Shown piece after piece: positions 24,937-35,476 of a stretch of DNA of 64,000 nucleotides. The stretch spans positions 2,108,001-2,172,000 of the forward strand of contig OZ242299.1 of NCBI GenBank assembly GCA_965207995.1, read 5' to 3'. How positions within the stretch are numbered: position 1 is the first letter of the stretch; each line of letters opens with the position of its first letter. The notes under the pieces were generated by a model. The model was not told where the DNA came from. It worked only from the letters and a program-made list of their open reading frames with translations, and did no database searches. The translations under genes and the position numbers were made by a program. This DNA comes from DAOUKH01 sp965207995 (GTDB taxonomy: Bacteria > Chloroflexota > Dehalococcoidia > SHYB01).

Positions 24937-27055
24937 CAGCCTGGGCCGATCCCGTGCCGGGTCTGTCGTAAGGCGCGAGCGCCTCGGCGAGGGGCACATC
25001 TCCGCCCGGGCTCTGGGCGAGCAGCACGCGATCGTTCTCGTCCACGCCGCTTGTTATCTGCACCCAGTGAGCGTTGCCCTTCCCCAGGGTTACTTGCCGG
25101 TCCCGCAGGATTCCCCCGGCATCGAACATTCGTACCAGCGTCCTGCCGTCCTCACGATATATTGCGCCTCTCGGTGCGAGCAGTGCGTCGCGAATTTCAC
25201 CGACAACGACGTGGACTTGGACCGATAGCCCTGATAGTGACGAGGCAGATCCGGTGATGGATTGAACGAGGCTAATCTCCACGTCGTATGTTGTGTCGCC
25301 GTCCCGCTCAACGGGCAGCAGTGCGATGGATTCCACCACGCCGTCGACGACTTCGAGGGTGGATTCCAGGCTGACCAGCGCGCGCTGCCCCTCGGTCATG
25401 TGGACGACTGCCGCCTGCCCTACCGACGCCTCGACGGTTACCCTCGTTGGGTCGACCAGGACGATCGCCGGCGACCTCGTGTCGACCACGGCGCCGGGCC
25501 CGGCTCGTACTTCGGCGATGACGCCGTCGAAGGGCGCGGTCAAGGAGGCGCGTTCCAAGCGTAGCCTGGCGACCCCAAGGCGGACCTGCGCCCGCTCCAC
25601 GGCGGCCTCTGCTTCGGCCAGTTGCTCCTCGATGCCCTCGGTCTCGACCCGGTTGCGTGCCCTGAGAGCGGCCTCTAGGGTGGCCGCTGCGGTGGCGACT
25701 CTCGCTTCGGCGAGGGCAATGTCGTTGGGGTTGGGGTCGCTTTCGAGTGCTCTAAGGGCTTGCAACGCCTCCCCGACCCGTGCTCGGGCCAAGGTCACAC
25801 GGGCCTCGGCCAAAACCACCACCTCCGTTGGCCGCGGCCTGCTCACATTGACCAGTTCCACTTCCCTTGCGGCGAGCGTGGCCTGAGCCTCCGCCAAGGC
25901 CCGTTCTGCCTCTGAAACGTCAGCCCGCGCCCTCTCGGCCGCGGCCTCGGTGGCTTCGACTGCCGCTTGTATGGCTGCCGCTTCGGCTGCTGCCGCCCTG
26001 CGGTCCGCCTCGAGGCGAGCCGTGCTTAGCGCAGCGCGCGCCTCGGTGACCGTCTGCCAAACCGTGTCAACCTCCTCCAATATCAGGGCCCCCGCGACCC
26101 CGGTCGTCTCATCCCCGCCGCCGGGAGGCCATTCGATTCCACGCTCGCGGAAGAAGGGAGTAACCGCTTGGGGCAGCGCCGCGCCCCCCAGCAGCGTCGT
26201 GGTGCGGGGCAGCCCCCGGTCGCGAAGTTCAAGGGGCGACGGCAGCGTCGTCTCCGGTTCGGCAGCCAAGCCGAAGACACGCCGCACTACGGCGCGGTAC
26301 TCCTGCTCGGCGCTCGCCACCGAGGCCTCCAGGTCGGGGAAGCTGTGTATCGGCCCGATGGCGTCGATGGGGGTGGGTTCCCTTGCCGCCTCAGCGACCG
26401 CGCGGGCCGCTTCAACGGTTGCCTGTGCCGCCTCGACGTCTGCGCGGGCCGCTTCGACCTCCGCCCTGACCTTCGCCGCCTCGGCACTCAGGTTGGGGTC
26501 CTGGATAACGCCGCGCTCGGCGAGGGCTTCGGTCAGGGCCACCTGGGCTGCCGCGAGGCGTTCCTGCGCCTCGACTCGGTCGATGCGGGTGAAGGGCACT
26601 TGGGTTTGCCGCAGCGCGGTCTCTGCCTTATTCATGTCCACGCGGGCCTGGGCCACGGCCTCTCGTGCCTCCGAGAGAAGGAGCGCCGTGTCCACGTTCC
26701 GCACCTCGTCGGCGCGCTTCAGCGCCGTCGCCAGCGCCTCCTCAGCCTCTAGCACCCCGCCGCGCAGGGTCTCAGGGTTCAGTGCAGCGAGCTCCTCGCC
26801 GGCGCTTACGCGCTGCCCGGCTTCAACGGCGACGCTCTGCACCGTGCCCGTTTCCCCAAAGGGGAGTCCGGCCTCGCGGGCGTAGCGAAGTGTCCCGGAG
26901 GCCAATACGGTTTCGACGATGCTCCCCCGTACGATGGGAGCGAAAGTCCGTGTGCCGCCGTCGATGCTCAGCTCAGGCGTGACGGTCGCCCCGCTGCAAG
27001 CGGTAATCCCCAAGGCGCCGATGATGAGCACGCTTAACCAACCGAACCGGCTCAT
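24923..27055 (-). CDS. Very long HlyD/MacA-like efflux adaptor lipoprotein (second of two)
   Basis: ATG 27055 gives the lipoprotein signal MSRFGWLSVLIIGALGITAC; ATG 27091 would put 12 polar residues before it. The product is about 710 residues, nearly twice a normal MacA. After a lipoyl/barrel half (ETGTVQSVAVEAGQRVSAGEELA) comes a coiled-coil of more than 350 residues rich in Ala, Glu and Arg. The chain then returns through LTAPFDGVIAEVRAGPGAVV into the second lipoyl half, a beta-barrel and a membrane-proximal domain. It would form a ring on the outer face of the membrane above the MacB-like permease. It overlaps the ATPase gene by 14 bases and follows a paralogue of similar size. Confidence 0.88.
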   Translation of the reverse strand: MSRFGWLSVLIIGALGITACSGATVTPELSIDGGTRTFAPIVRGSIVETVLASGTLRYAREAGLPFGETGTVQSVAVEAGQRVSAGEELAALNPETLRGGVLEAEEALATALKRADEVRNVDTALLLSEAREAVAQARVDMNKAETALRQTQVPFTRIDRVEAQERLAAAQVALTEALAERGVIQDPNLSAEAAKVRAEVEAARADVEAAQATVEAARAVAEAAREPTPIDAIGPIHSFPDLEASVASAEQEYRAVVRRVFGLAAEPETTLPSPLELRDRGLPRTTTLLGGAALPQAVTPFFRERGIEWPPGGGDETTGVAGALILEEVDTVWQTVTEARAALSTARLEADRRAAAAEAAAIQAAVEATEAAAERARADVSEAERALAEAQATLAAREVELVNVSRPRPTEVVVLAEARVTLARARVGEALQALRALESDPNPNDIALAEARVATAAATLEAALRARNRVETEGIEEQLAEAEAAVERAQVRLGVARLRLERASLTAPFDGVIAEVRAGPGAVVDTRSPAIVLVDPTRVTVEASVGQAAVVHMTEGQRALVSLESTLEVVDGVVESIALLPVERDGDTTYDVEISLVQSITGSASSLSGLSVQVHVVVGEIRDALLAPRGAIYREDGRTLVRMFDAGGILRDRQVTLGKGNAHWVQITSGVDENDRVLLAQSPGGDVPLAEALAPYDRPGTGSAQADGAT

Positions 27056-27139
27056 GCCGCGAGCGTGCGGGCATGTTGATCTTCCCTGCATAACGCCGCC
27101 GGCCGGACTTCACCTTTCGGCGCGGGAGACCGCTGCCGG

Positions 27140-29380
27140 CTAATTGTCCTCGAAAACGGCTGAGTCTTGCCCGGGCAACCTGAATTGTCTGATGCCGGGT
27201 TGCGGGGCGTTCGGCACGAGGACCGTCTCCCCCTCTTGCACGCCGGAGGTTACCACGACCCAGACACCATCCGCCTCGCCAAGCTGGACGATGCGCGGCT
27301 CCGTGGTCTCATCGGCACGGACGACTTGCACGACGCGGCCGGACTCGGTCAGCGATACCGCTTCTATCGGCACGGAGAGCACGTCGCTCTGCTGGCTAAC
27401 TACGATCTCGACGCGCGTCGAGAGGCCTTCGCGCAATACCGCCGCCTCTGAGGCGCTATTTCCGCTGTCGAAGTCGATGGCGACGAGATAGCGGACCGCA
27501 TCGCCGGTGCGGGTCGAGAGCGGTGACAGCTCGCGCACCGTGCCTGGAATTGAGATCAGCGGTGCGGAGTCCGGGGAGATACGGACGTCTTGTCCTTGCC
27601 GAACGCGGAGCACGTCCACCTCGTCCACCAACGCTGATATGGCGAGCTCCGAGGGGTCGCTCAAGGCGGCGGCGACCGTGGTTGCGAGGACTGCATCGCC
27701 CTCCGCGACGTTGATCTCGGTGACGATGCCGCCGGAAGGAGCTCGAAGTGTCGTGAGGCTCAGTTGATCGCGGGCCGCCCGGAGGATGTCTTGGGCCTCT
27801 GCGCGCTCGGCGGAGAGTTGGGCGAGAGCAGGATCGCCTTCTTGAAGTTGCTCCAAGGCGGCCCTTGCCGCTGCGAGCCGGACAGTTGCCGAGTTCAGGG
27901 CGCTGTTCAACGTTTCGGTGCGGCGGACCTCTCCGCCGTCCTGGAGAGTCTCGAGCACGCGCAGCTCGATGCGGCGGTTGAGTTGAGCGAAGTTGAGTTC
28001 TGCGGAGCGGAAGTCGATCTCGGCTTGGGATGGCGGTCCGGCCATGCTGTCGAGTACTGCCCGCTCCTGCTCCAGCCTGGCCTGCGCCAGGTCAAAGGTC
28101 GCCGTTGCCAATGCGATTTCGAGCGGGTCGCCGCCTTCAAGGATTTCGGCCAGGCGCCGTTCCTCCTCGACGAGTTCGCCGGCCGCGGCCTCCAGAGCCG
28201 CTTCCTTGACCGCGACGTTGAAGGGATCCGGGGCGACGGTTAGGGATTCGAGGCGACTGCGTGCTTCCGCGAGCGCTTGTTCTGCCTGGGAGACCTCTCG
28301 GCCCGCCTTGGCCAGCTCCAGAGTCTCCGTCGCAACAACGAGGTCGTGGTCGGCCCGCGCGGCCACGAGGGCCTCCCAGGAGGGCGTGGTGTGTACGGGG
28401 TCGGCTCCATATTTCTCCCAGAGAGCGCGAGGATTGAGCTGGAGGTCGCCCTCTTGGAGGATGCTGATGTCTAGGACTTCGATGATGGCGGCGCGGTAGG
28501 CCTGTTCGGAGTCTTCGACGCGTTGTTCGGCGTCTTGGACGAGGCGGCCCTGGACCCGTTCCGTGACGTCCAGGTTGGTCCGCGCCGCGGAAAGTGAATT
28601 CTGGGCGTCGGCGACGCCGGCCTCGGCCGCCGCAGTGTCCTCTTCCGTGAACGGGTTGCGGGCACGATCGAGCTCTTCCTGCGCACGCTCGACGGCGGCG
28701 CGTGCTTGTGCCACGGCGAGTTCCTGCCGCCGCAGGGTCTGTGTGGTATAGGGTACGTCGGCTCTAGCCAGCGCCTCTTCGGCGCGGTGCGCCTCGACTG
28801 CCGCCTCGGCCACCCTTTGCCGCTGCTGGGCAAATTCGACTTCGGTGAAGGTCTCCCTCGCTCGCTCAAGCGCGGCTTCGGCTTCTTTGACGTCGAGCGT
28901 GGCTTTGGCCACCTTGAACTCTTGGGCTTCCACTATTTCGAGGAAGCTCAAGGCGAGCGCCTGCTCGGCTTCGAACAGCGCCCGCTCCGCCGCGACGACC
29001 TCGGCTTGAGCTGCCGCCAGGGTCGAAGGCCCAATCCGGACCACCTCATCCATGCGCGCTTCGATGCCGGCGATGCGGCGTTCGGTCTCCAGCACCGTTT
29101 GGGTTAGGGCATCGGAACTAAGATCGGCGATGGCCTCGCCGGCCTCGACGCGGTCGCCCTTGGACACAAGAACGCGACCCACGACGCCGGCGATGTCGAA
29201 CGAGAGAGGCGTCCGGCCTTCGAAGACCACGCTACCAGGGGCGGTGATGACGAGGGCGCGGTCGCCGCGCTCTACGCGAAAGGTCTCCGCCTGTACCGCG
29301 ACCGCGTCCTCGCCGCCGCATGCGGGAAGCAGGAGCGCGAGGGCCGCTGTCCCCAGCGCAACCGCCGCCACACTCTTCAT
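27140..29380 (-). CDS. Very long HlyD/MacA-like efflux adaptor lipoprotein (first of two)
   Basis: From ATG 29380 the product starts MKSVAAVALGTAALALLLPAC, a lipoprotein signal. The 746-residue protein has the same order as its downstream paralogue. The first lipoyl half is IAGVVGRVLVSKGDRVEAGEAIA, a very long Ala/Glu/Arg coiled-coil follows, then the return LRAPSGGIVTEINVAEGDAV, a barrel domain (ISIPGTVRELSPLSTRTGDAV) and a C-terminal membrane-proximal domain ending in VLVPN. The coil includes repeated EAERALAEA-like heptads. ATG 29395 adds MGRSR. It is the first gene of the efflux operon; about 200 bases separate it from the JAMM gene upstream. Sequence identity to the second adaptor is low outside the barrel. 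Confidence 0.88.
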   Translation of the reverse strand: MKSVAAVALGTAALALLLPACGGEDAVAVQAETFRVERGDRALVITAPGSVVFEGRTPLSFDIAGVVGRVLVSKGDRVEAGEAIADLSSDALTQTVLETERRIAGIEARMDEVVRIGPSTLAAAQAEVVAAERALFEAEQALALSFLEIVEAQEFKVAKATLDVKEAEAALERARETFTEVEFAQQRQRVAEAAVEAHRAEEALARADVPYTTQTLRRQELAVAQARAAVERAQEELDRARNPFTEEDTAAAEAGVADAQNSLSAARTNLDVTERVQGRLVQDAEQRVEDSEQAYRAAIIEVLDISILQEGDLQLNPRALWEKYGADPVHTTPSWEALVAARADHDLVVATETLELAKAGREVSQAEQALAEARSRLESLTVAPDPFNVAVKEAALEAAAGELVEEERRLAEILEGGDPLEIALATATFDLAQARLEQERAVLDSMAGPPSQAEIDFRSAELNFAQLNRRIELRVLETLQDGGEVRRTETLNSALNSATVRLAAARAALEQLQEGDPALAQLSAERAEAQDILRAARDQLSLTTLRAPSGGIVTEINVAEGDAVLATTVAAALSDPSELAISALVDEVDVLRVRQGQDVRISPDSAPLISIPGTVRELSPLSTRTGDAVRYLVAIDFDSGNSASEAAVLREGLSTRVEIVVSQQSDVLSVPIEAVSLTESGRVVQVVRADETTEPRIVQLGEADGVWVVVTSGVQEGETVLVPNAPQPGIRQFRLPGQDSAVFEDN

Positions 29381-29578
29381 CCTCGACCTACCCATGGCGC
29401 TCTACTTGCGGACGTTTCCAGCTATGTGGAGGTCTCAGCATCGTAGTGGAGCGCGGCAGGCGCCGCAAGGCGCGAGAGTTCAAGTCTCCTCTTCCCGACT
29501 TCAAAACTTCCACACGGCGAGCACGTTACGAGCGAACGCGATAGAGGTGAGGTGGGCTGGGCAGCCCGCCGTTTCCCA

Positions 29579-30004
29579 CTATCCCGTCCGGATGGTGACT
29601 TCCTCAACGCGGGACTCGGCGTCGGCGAGGTGATGGCCCAGAAACCAAAACGCTCGTACCACCGGCGCCGTGGCGTCCGCGAGCGAGGCGATCAGGTAGA
29701 AGTACCCCCAGTCCGACATCTTGGAGATGTCGGTAATGGAGGGATACGCCTCGCTGAAAGTATGGGAGTGATAGAAGCCAACGACGTCGAGCCCGCCCTC
29801 GTCCGCCCCCCGAAGGATATCAACGTGTTCCTTGGGATCGAGCTCATATTCAACGGGGCTGGCCTTGACGTTACGCGCGCGGCGCACCTCCGAGACGGCG
29901 TCGCCCTTTCCGAGAAGGACACCGCAGCACTCGTTTGGGGCCTCGTCCTTCGCGTGCCGAATGATCTCGCCCGCGAGGGCTTGGGGCAGCAGGATTGTGC
30001 GCAT
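29579..30004 (-). CDS. JAMM/MPN-domain metalloprotease (Mec/Mov34-like)
   Basis: The 141-residue protein is a bare JAMM domain. The zinc site is complete: Glu25 in PNECCGVLLG, His79 and His81 in FYHSHT, Ser89 and Asp92 in YPSITD, matching E...HxHx7SxxD. Bacterial stand-alone JAMM proteins of this size usually cut C-terminal extensions from ubiquitin-like sulfur carriers (for example Mec with CysO) or act on other small modifiers. No ThiS/MoaD-like carrier lies beside it in the window. It is 71 bases downstream of selD on the same strand. Enzyme class is firm, substrate unknown. Confidence 0.9.
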   Translation of the reverse strand: MRTILLPQALAGEIIRHAKDEAPNECCGVLLGKGDAVSEVRRARNVKASPVEYELDPKEHVDILRGADEGGLDVVGFYHSHTFSEAYPSITDISKMSDWGYFYLIASLADATAPVVRAFWFLGHHLADAESRVEEVTIRTG

Positions 30005-30075
30005 TGCTTGGGGGTCTTGGTTAGGCGGCCGGCTGCGGCGCCTTTCGTTCCTTCACTGGACGGTGAGTGCTGCGA

Positions 30076-31128
<1,053 letters not shown>

Positions 31129-31196
31129 GGCGCAGATCGGCGCTCCGCTTCTGTTGGAGCGTGCCTTCATTCTAGCACGCGGGCACCTTTCTACGC

Positions 31197-31226
31197 TTGA
31201 CACGCTTTGATTTGTGAATGTATTCT
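31197..31226 (+). promoter_or_regulatory. Sigma-70-type promoter of the alternative complex III operon
   Basis: TTGACA at 31197-31202 and TATTCT at 31221-31226 are separated by 18 bases. The region lies between the divergent selD gene and the first operon gene at 31312, with an AT-rich palindrome just downstream. Confidence 0.75.
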
Positions 31227-31246
31227 CAATGCGGCTTCTGAAGGGC

Positions 31247-31281
31247 ATTTTTCACTTCAGGAATCCTGATTCATGAAAAAT
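31247..31281. promoter_or_regulatory. 35-bp palindrome in the operon leader
   Basis: ATTTTTCA at 31247-31254 is mirrored by TGAAAAAT at 31274-31281, and TTCAGGA (31257-31262 region) by TCCTGA near the centre. The element sits about 20 bases after the promoter -10 box and 30 bases before the first start codon. It could be a protein operator or an RNA hairpin; no U-run follows, so it is not a standard terminator. Confidence 0.6.
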
Positions 31282-31311
31282 CCCAGGTAAGGGGCGCCGT
31301 TCCGGAGAGGC

Positions 31312-31614
31312 ATGGATCCTGAGCACCTGAATCACGTCGATTGGCGCAGCATGAGCGTCATTCTTCGTTACATCCTGGCGTTCGTGGGCACGGTCTTCTT
31401 TTTTGCGGCCCACATGGTCCTCGCTCACGCAGTCATACCCTCGCTCCTCGCCTCCGGCCACATACCGGACGGCATCGCCGACCGGGTCCGGAAGCTACGC
31501 TTCCCGCTTTACGTGATCTCACTGATGTTCGTTGGCACGCTCGCTTTCTTTCTGTCGGAGGCGGCCGACGCGACGCACGAGCTTCGAAGGATCTATTGGC
31601 GAGACTGGATATAG
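31312..31614 (+). CDS. Small membrane protein, first gene of the ACIII operon
   Basis: I do not recognise a named family. The 100-residue product has two hydrophobic helices (ILRYILAFVGTVFFFAAHMVL and YVISLMFVGTLAFFL) separated by a short basic loop, and charged ends. GGAGAGG lies just before ATG 31312; ATG 31351 would trim 13 polar residues. Being first in the operon and 75 bases before the pentahaem cytochrome gene, it may be a small subunit or assembly helper of alternative complex III. That is inference from position only. Confidence 0.75.
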   Translation: MDPEHLNHVDWRSMSVILRYILAFVGTVFFFAAHMVLAHAVIPSLLASGHIPDGIADRVRKLRFPLYVISLMFVGTLAFFLSEAADATHELRRIYWRDWI

Positions 31615-31689
31615 CCCAGGCCAGGGGCCGGGCCCGGATGAGGGCGCCGTCCCCTCGCCGGGACGCTGACTGAAGGAGAAACACGACCG

Positions 31690-32337
31690 GTGCCGAAGAA
31701 ACCGCTTGCGGTTACGATTGGTCTTCCGCTAGTCGTTCTCCTCGTTACCGCCGGGGTGCTCTTCGGCGTGCTGCTGATGCTCAAGACGTGGTGGGGGCTG
31801 CCCTTCGACTTTCTGCAGCCGACCGCCGCTCAGCCCATCGAGTTCCGCCACGACGTGCACGTCGATGCCGGGATCGATTGCCAGTTCTGTCACCGCACGG
31901 TCATGGAGACGGCCACGGCCGGCATTCCCGCCGTCCAGCAGTGCTACTTCTGTCACCAGAACGTCGCGATCGACTCTGAGAACCCGGGAGAAGTGGACAA
32001 GATACGGTTCGCATTTGAGAACGACGAACCGATCAACTGGGTGCGGGTGCACCGTCTACCCGACCACGTGCAATTCGTGCACGACGCCCACGTGCGCTTC
32101 TTCTCGGAGCAGAACAATATTCTGCCGTCGCAGACGTGCGCGATCTGCCATGGCGACGTGGGGAGCATGGGCATCCCCGAGCAAGTGCGGAACCTGAACA
32201 TGCGCGACTGTGTGGACTGCCACCGGGGCGGCTACCTCAAGTATCTAAACGAAGAGGCGGAGTTGGCCATTCGCCAGGCCGTGGAGAGCGGGCAGCGCGT
32301 CCCGCCGCCCACGGACTGCGCGGCCTGCCACTACTAG
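31690..32337 (+). CDS. actA: Alternative complex III pentahaem cytochrome c subunit ActA
   Basis: The protein has one N-terminal membrane anchor (residues about 8-32) and five CxxCH haem sites in order: CQFCH, CYFCH, CAICH, CVDCH and CAACH. That count, the 215-residue length and the position before an ActB-like gene identify ActA. It faces the outside of the membrane and carries electrons within the complex. It starts at GTG 31690, with AAGGAG at 31673 upstream, and ends 1 base before actB. Confidence 0.93.
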   Translation: MPKKPLAVTIGLPLVVLLVTAGVLFGVLLMLKTWWGLPFDFLQPTAAQPIEFRHDVHVDAGIDCQFCHRTVMETATAGIPAVQQCYFCHQNVAIDSENPGEVDKIRFAFENDEPINWVRVHRLPDHVQFVHDAHVRFFSEQNNILPSQTCAICHGDVGSMGIPEQVRNLNMRDCVDCHRGGYLKYLNEEAELAIRQAVESGQRVPPPTDCAACHY

Positions 32338-32338
32338 G

Positions 32339-34708
32339 ATGACGACAAAGCACGCAGACGACTCGAAGCGGCCGGGCGTATCCCGCAGGGACTTCCTGCG
32401 CCTTGCGGGCGCCGGTGCCGGCGCGGGCTTCATCATCGCGGCCTGTCGGCCCAATGCCCGTGAGTTTCTCGAGCAGAGTCCGCACCAGATCCCCGAAGAC
32501 ACGGTCGCGGGTATGGAGAACTGGTACGCCTCGAGCCACGGCGAGAATGGGGTCATCGTCCGCGTCATAGAAGGCCGTGCCAAGAAGGTGGAAGGGAATC
32601 CCATCCACCCCGTCAACGGCGACCCCTCGGCCGACCTGTTCAAGCCCACGGGCAAGCTCAACGCGAAGGGCCAGGCCCTAGTGCAAGAGCTGTACCATCC
32701 CGACCGCATTCGGCGGCCGCTGGTCCAAGAGCCGCGCGGATCCGGATCGTTCCGCGAAATCGGCTGGGACGAGGCGCTCGACCGCCTCTATGCCTTCTTG
32801 AACGCGGCCCGCGAGGAGGGCCGATCCGGTGACGTTGTCCTCGTCAGCGACCCCGTCGGGGGCGTCGGTGGCGGCATCGCCTCCCGCTTCATGTCGGCCT
32901 ACGGCGGGCAGTATCTGACGTATCAGGCCGTCGACGACATCAACCTGCGCAAAGCGTTGGGCGATTTGCTCGGAAGCGACGCGCTGCCCGAGTTCGACAT
33001 CGCCAATACGCGCTATCTGTACACCTTCGGCGCCGACTTCCTGAACGGCTGGATCGCCCAGGTGCGCCACTCCAAGCACTACGGCGAGTTCCGGCAGGGC
33101 GGAGAGAAGCGTGGACGGATGGTGGCCATCGATTCGCGCTTCTCCCTCACTGCCGCCAACGCCGATGACTGGGTGCCGGTCAAGCCGGGCGGGGAGGGTA
33201 AGCTAGCCCTCTCCATGGCGCAGGTGCTGGTGGAAGACGGCCTCGCCGACGAGGGCGCGGCTGAGGCACTCTTCGGCGCGGAGCCTGCGGAGGCGCTGCG
33301 CCCCTACGCTCCCGAAGCCGTCGCAGGCGATATCGGCGTCTCCGCCGAGCGGATCCGCGAGCTCGCCAAGGACTTTGGCGACCCCGGCCATGGCCCGGCC
33401 CTCGCCATCGGTGGCGGCTCGGCGGGCGCCCACACCAACGGCGCCGCGAGCCTGAGGGCGATCTACGCCCTTAACTTCCTTGTAGGTAGCGTGGGTAAGC
33501 CCGGCGGCATCATCTTGAACCCAAAACCGCCGGTGGCCCTCGACTCGTTATTCGGCGAAGGTGCCGACTTACTTGCCACCCCCTCGGCCTCGCACGAGGA
33601 CATGCGCCGGCTGACGGGAAGGATTGCCAGCGGCGAGGTGCGCCTCCTCATGGTCCGGAACGTGGATCCCGTCCACGGGCTTCCCGGGCAGCTCGGCTTC
33701 GAGACGGCTCTCGACCGGGTGCAGGACGTCGTCAGCTTCTCCAGCTTCCTCGACGACACGTCGATACATGCCGATCTGATTCTGCCGAGCCACGTGGCTC
33801 TGGAGGACTGGGGCGCATGGAGTCCCAACCCTGGCCCGGGGCATCAGGTGGTCAACCTGTCGCAGCCGGTGGTCAATCCCTTCAACGATACGAGGGGCTT
33901 CGCCGATGTGCTGCTTGCCGCGGCCCAAGACTTGGGAATGGAAGCCGACCTGCCCTGGGAAAGCTCCTACGCGGCACTCCAAGAGGTCGCCGAGCTGCTT
34001 CGGAATGCCGGTGGCGGGAACGTCGAGGGCGCGTCGGCGGAGGCCTACTGGATCGATCTGCTGCGGCAGGGCGGATGGTGGGACGCAGGCCGCCAGGCTT
34101 CCGCTCCGCAACAGCCGCCGCGCCTTGAGCTCAAACCGAACGCCTCGATCGCGGGAGCGGCGGCGCAGTACCCCTACTATCTTGTTCCGTTCGAACAAAT
34201 CGGCATCGGCGACGGGCGCGGGGCGCATCTCCCCTGGCTCCAGTCGTTGCCCGACCCGATCACCACGGCAACGTGGATCACGTGGGTCGAAATGAACCGC
34301 CAGGAGGCCCTCGCTCGCGGCATCAAGGAAGGCGCGGTCTACCGGATCGAGTCGCCCGGCGGCGTGGTCGAGGCTGCGGTGTATCTGAACCCGGCGACGC
34401 CGCCCGACGTGCTGGGCGTGCCCATGGGGCAAGGGCGACGCGCCATGGGCCGATGGGCGGAGAACCGAGGCTCGAACCCCTTCAAGGCGCTCGTCGACCA
34501 AGTCGACTCCGATACCGGGGCTCTGGCGTGGGCGGGCACGCGCGTCCGGCTCGTGGAAACGGGCCGCCGCGTCCGCATTCCCAAAATGGAGGGTGCGGTC
34601 TACGTGGTGGACTACGGCCGGCTCAGGCCGGAGGACCCATTCGATCCTGACTCCGAGGTCAAGATCGACCGCGAAGGCTTCATCATCAAGGTGACCGGCG
34701 ATAAGTAG
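32339..34708 (+). CDS. actB: Alternative complex III molybdopterin-oxidoreductase-like subunit ActB1
   Basis: The 789-residue protein starts with a Tat signal, SRRDFLRLAGAGAGAGF, and then has the overall fold of the molybdopterin oxidoreductase family, including GGSAGAHTNGAASLRAIYALNFLVG. It lacks the Cys set of a first Fe-S cluster and a Mo ligand, as is known for ActB, which binds no molybdenum. In many ACIII operons ActB is one protein of about 1000 residues with an Fe-S tail; here the tail is a separate gene, 34739-35476. It acts on the outer face of the membrane as part of the quinol oxidoreductase. Confidence 0.92.
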   Translation: MTTKHADDSKRPGVSRRDFLRLAGAGAGAGFIIAACRPNAREFLEQSPHQIPEDTVAGMENWYASSHGENGVIVRVIEGRAKKVEGNPIHPVNGDPSADLFKPTGKLNAKGQALVQELYHPDRIRRPLVQEPRGSGSFREIGWDEALDRLYAFLNAAREEGRSGDVVLVSDPVGGVGGGIASRFMSAYGGQYLTYQAVDDINLRKALGDLLGSDALPEFDIANTRYLYTFGADFLNGWIAQVRHSKHYGEFRQGGEKRGRMVAIDSRFSLTAANADDWVPVKPGGEGKLALSMAQVLVEDGLADEGAAEALFGAEPAEALRPYAPEAVAGDIGVSAERIRELAKDFGDPGHGPALAIGGGSAGAHTNGAASLRAIYALNFLVGSVGKPGGIILNPKPPVALDSLFGEGADLLATPSASHEDMRRLTGRIASGEVRLLMVRNVDPVHGLPGQLGFETALDRVQDVVSFSSFLDDTSIHADLILPSHVALEDWGAWSPNPGPGHQVVNLSQPVVNPFNDTRGFADVLLAAAQDLGMEADLPWESSYAALQEVAELLRNAGGGNVEGASAEAYWIDLLRQGGWWDAGRQASAPQQPPRLELKPNASIAGAAAQYPYYLVPFEQIGIGDGRGAHLPWLQSLPDPITTATWITWVEMNRQEALARGIKEGAVYRIESPGGVVEAAVYLNPATPPDVLGVPMGQGRRAMGRWAENRGSNPFKALVDQVDSDTGALAWAGTRVRLVETGRRVRIPKMEGAVYVVDYGRLRPEDPFDPDSEVKIDREGFIIKVTGDK

Positions 34709-34738
34709 GCGAGGAAGAGCAGAGAGGCGCGCGAGGCT

Positions 34739-35476
34739 ATGACTACGGGTAGGCCGGACACTCCCAAGTGGAGCATGGTCATCGACATCGACCGGTGCAC
34801 GGGCTGCGAAGCGTGCGTCGTCGCCTGTCAGGCCGAGAACAACATCCCGATCAACGACGAGGGCATCTTCAAGCAGCGCCGGGCCATGGAATGGATCCGC
34901 ATCGAGCGCTATTGGGAAGGCGAGTATCCCAACGTCAAGGCCCGCTTCGTGCCGATCCTGTGCCAGCACTGCGACAACGCGCCGTGCGAGCCGGTCTGCC
35001 CAGTCTTCGCTACCTATCACAACAACCAGGGCCTGAACGTCCAGATTTACAACCGCTGCATCGGCACGCGCTTCTGCTCGAACAACGATCCGTGGAGCGT
35101 GCGGTTCTTCAACTACTGGGAACCTGTTTGGCCCGACACGCTCCGCAACCAGCTCAACCCTGATGTCAGCCTGCGCAGCCGGGGCGTCATGGAGAAGTGC
35201 TCGTTCTGCATCCAGCGGATTCACCGCGCCGAGCGCGGCGCCCGCCAGGAAACAGGAACGACGAACGTCGCCGACGGCTCTTTCGCTCCCGCCTGCGTCC
35301 AGTCGTGCCCCACCGACGCGCTGGTGTTCGGGGACGTCAACGACCCCGACAGCAAGGTATCCCGGATGCGCGATGATGAACGCTCCTACCGGATGCTCGA
35401 GGAGCAGGGCACCGAGCCGAACGTCGTGTATCTGAAGAAGGTCGACCCCTACTTCGGCGGAGGCGGCGGGCACTAA
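34739..35476 (+). CDS. Alternative complex III iron-sulfur subunit ActB2
   Basis: It is a 245-residue ferredoxin-like protein related to the electron-transfer subunits of DMSO reductase and to the C-terminal half of fused ActB. Cys motifs are CTGCEACVVACQ, CQHCDNAPCEPVCP, CSFCIQRIHRAE and CVQSCPTDAL, enough for several [4Fe-4S] or [3Fe-4S] clusters; in the third site, CIGTRFCSNND, spacing differs from classic ferredoxins. It begins 30 bases after actB1, and its last base overlaps the ActC start codon. It should pass electrons from the quinol-oxidising membrane subunits to the cytochromes. Confidence 0.92.
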   Translation: MTTGRPDTPKWSMVIDIDRCTGCEACVVACQAENNIPINDEGIFKQRRAMEWIRIERYWEGEYPNVKARFVPILCQHCDNAPCEPVCPVFATYHNNQGLNVQIYNRCIGTRFCSNNDPWSVRFFNYWEPVWPDTLRNQLNPDVSLRSRGVMEKCSFCIQRIHRAERGARQETGTTNVADGSFAPACVQSCPTDALVFGDVNDPDSKVSRMRDDERSYRMLEEQGTEPNVVYLKKVDPYFGGGGGH

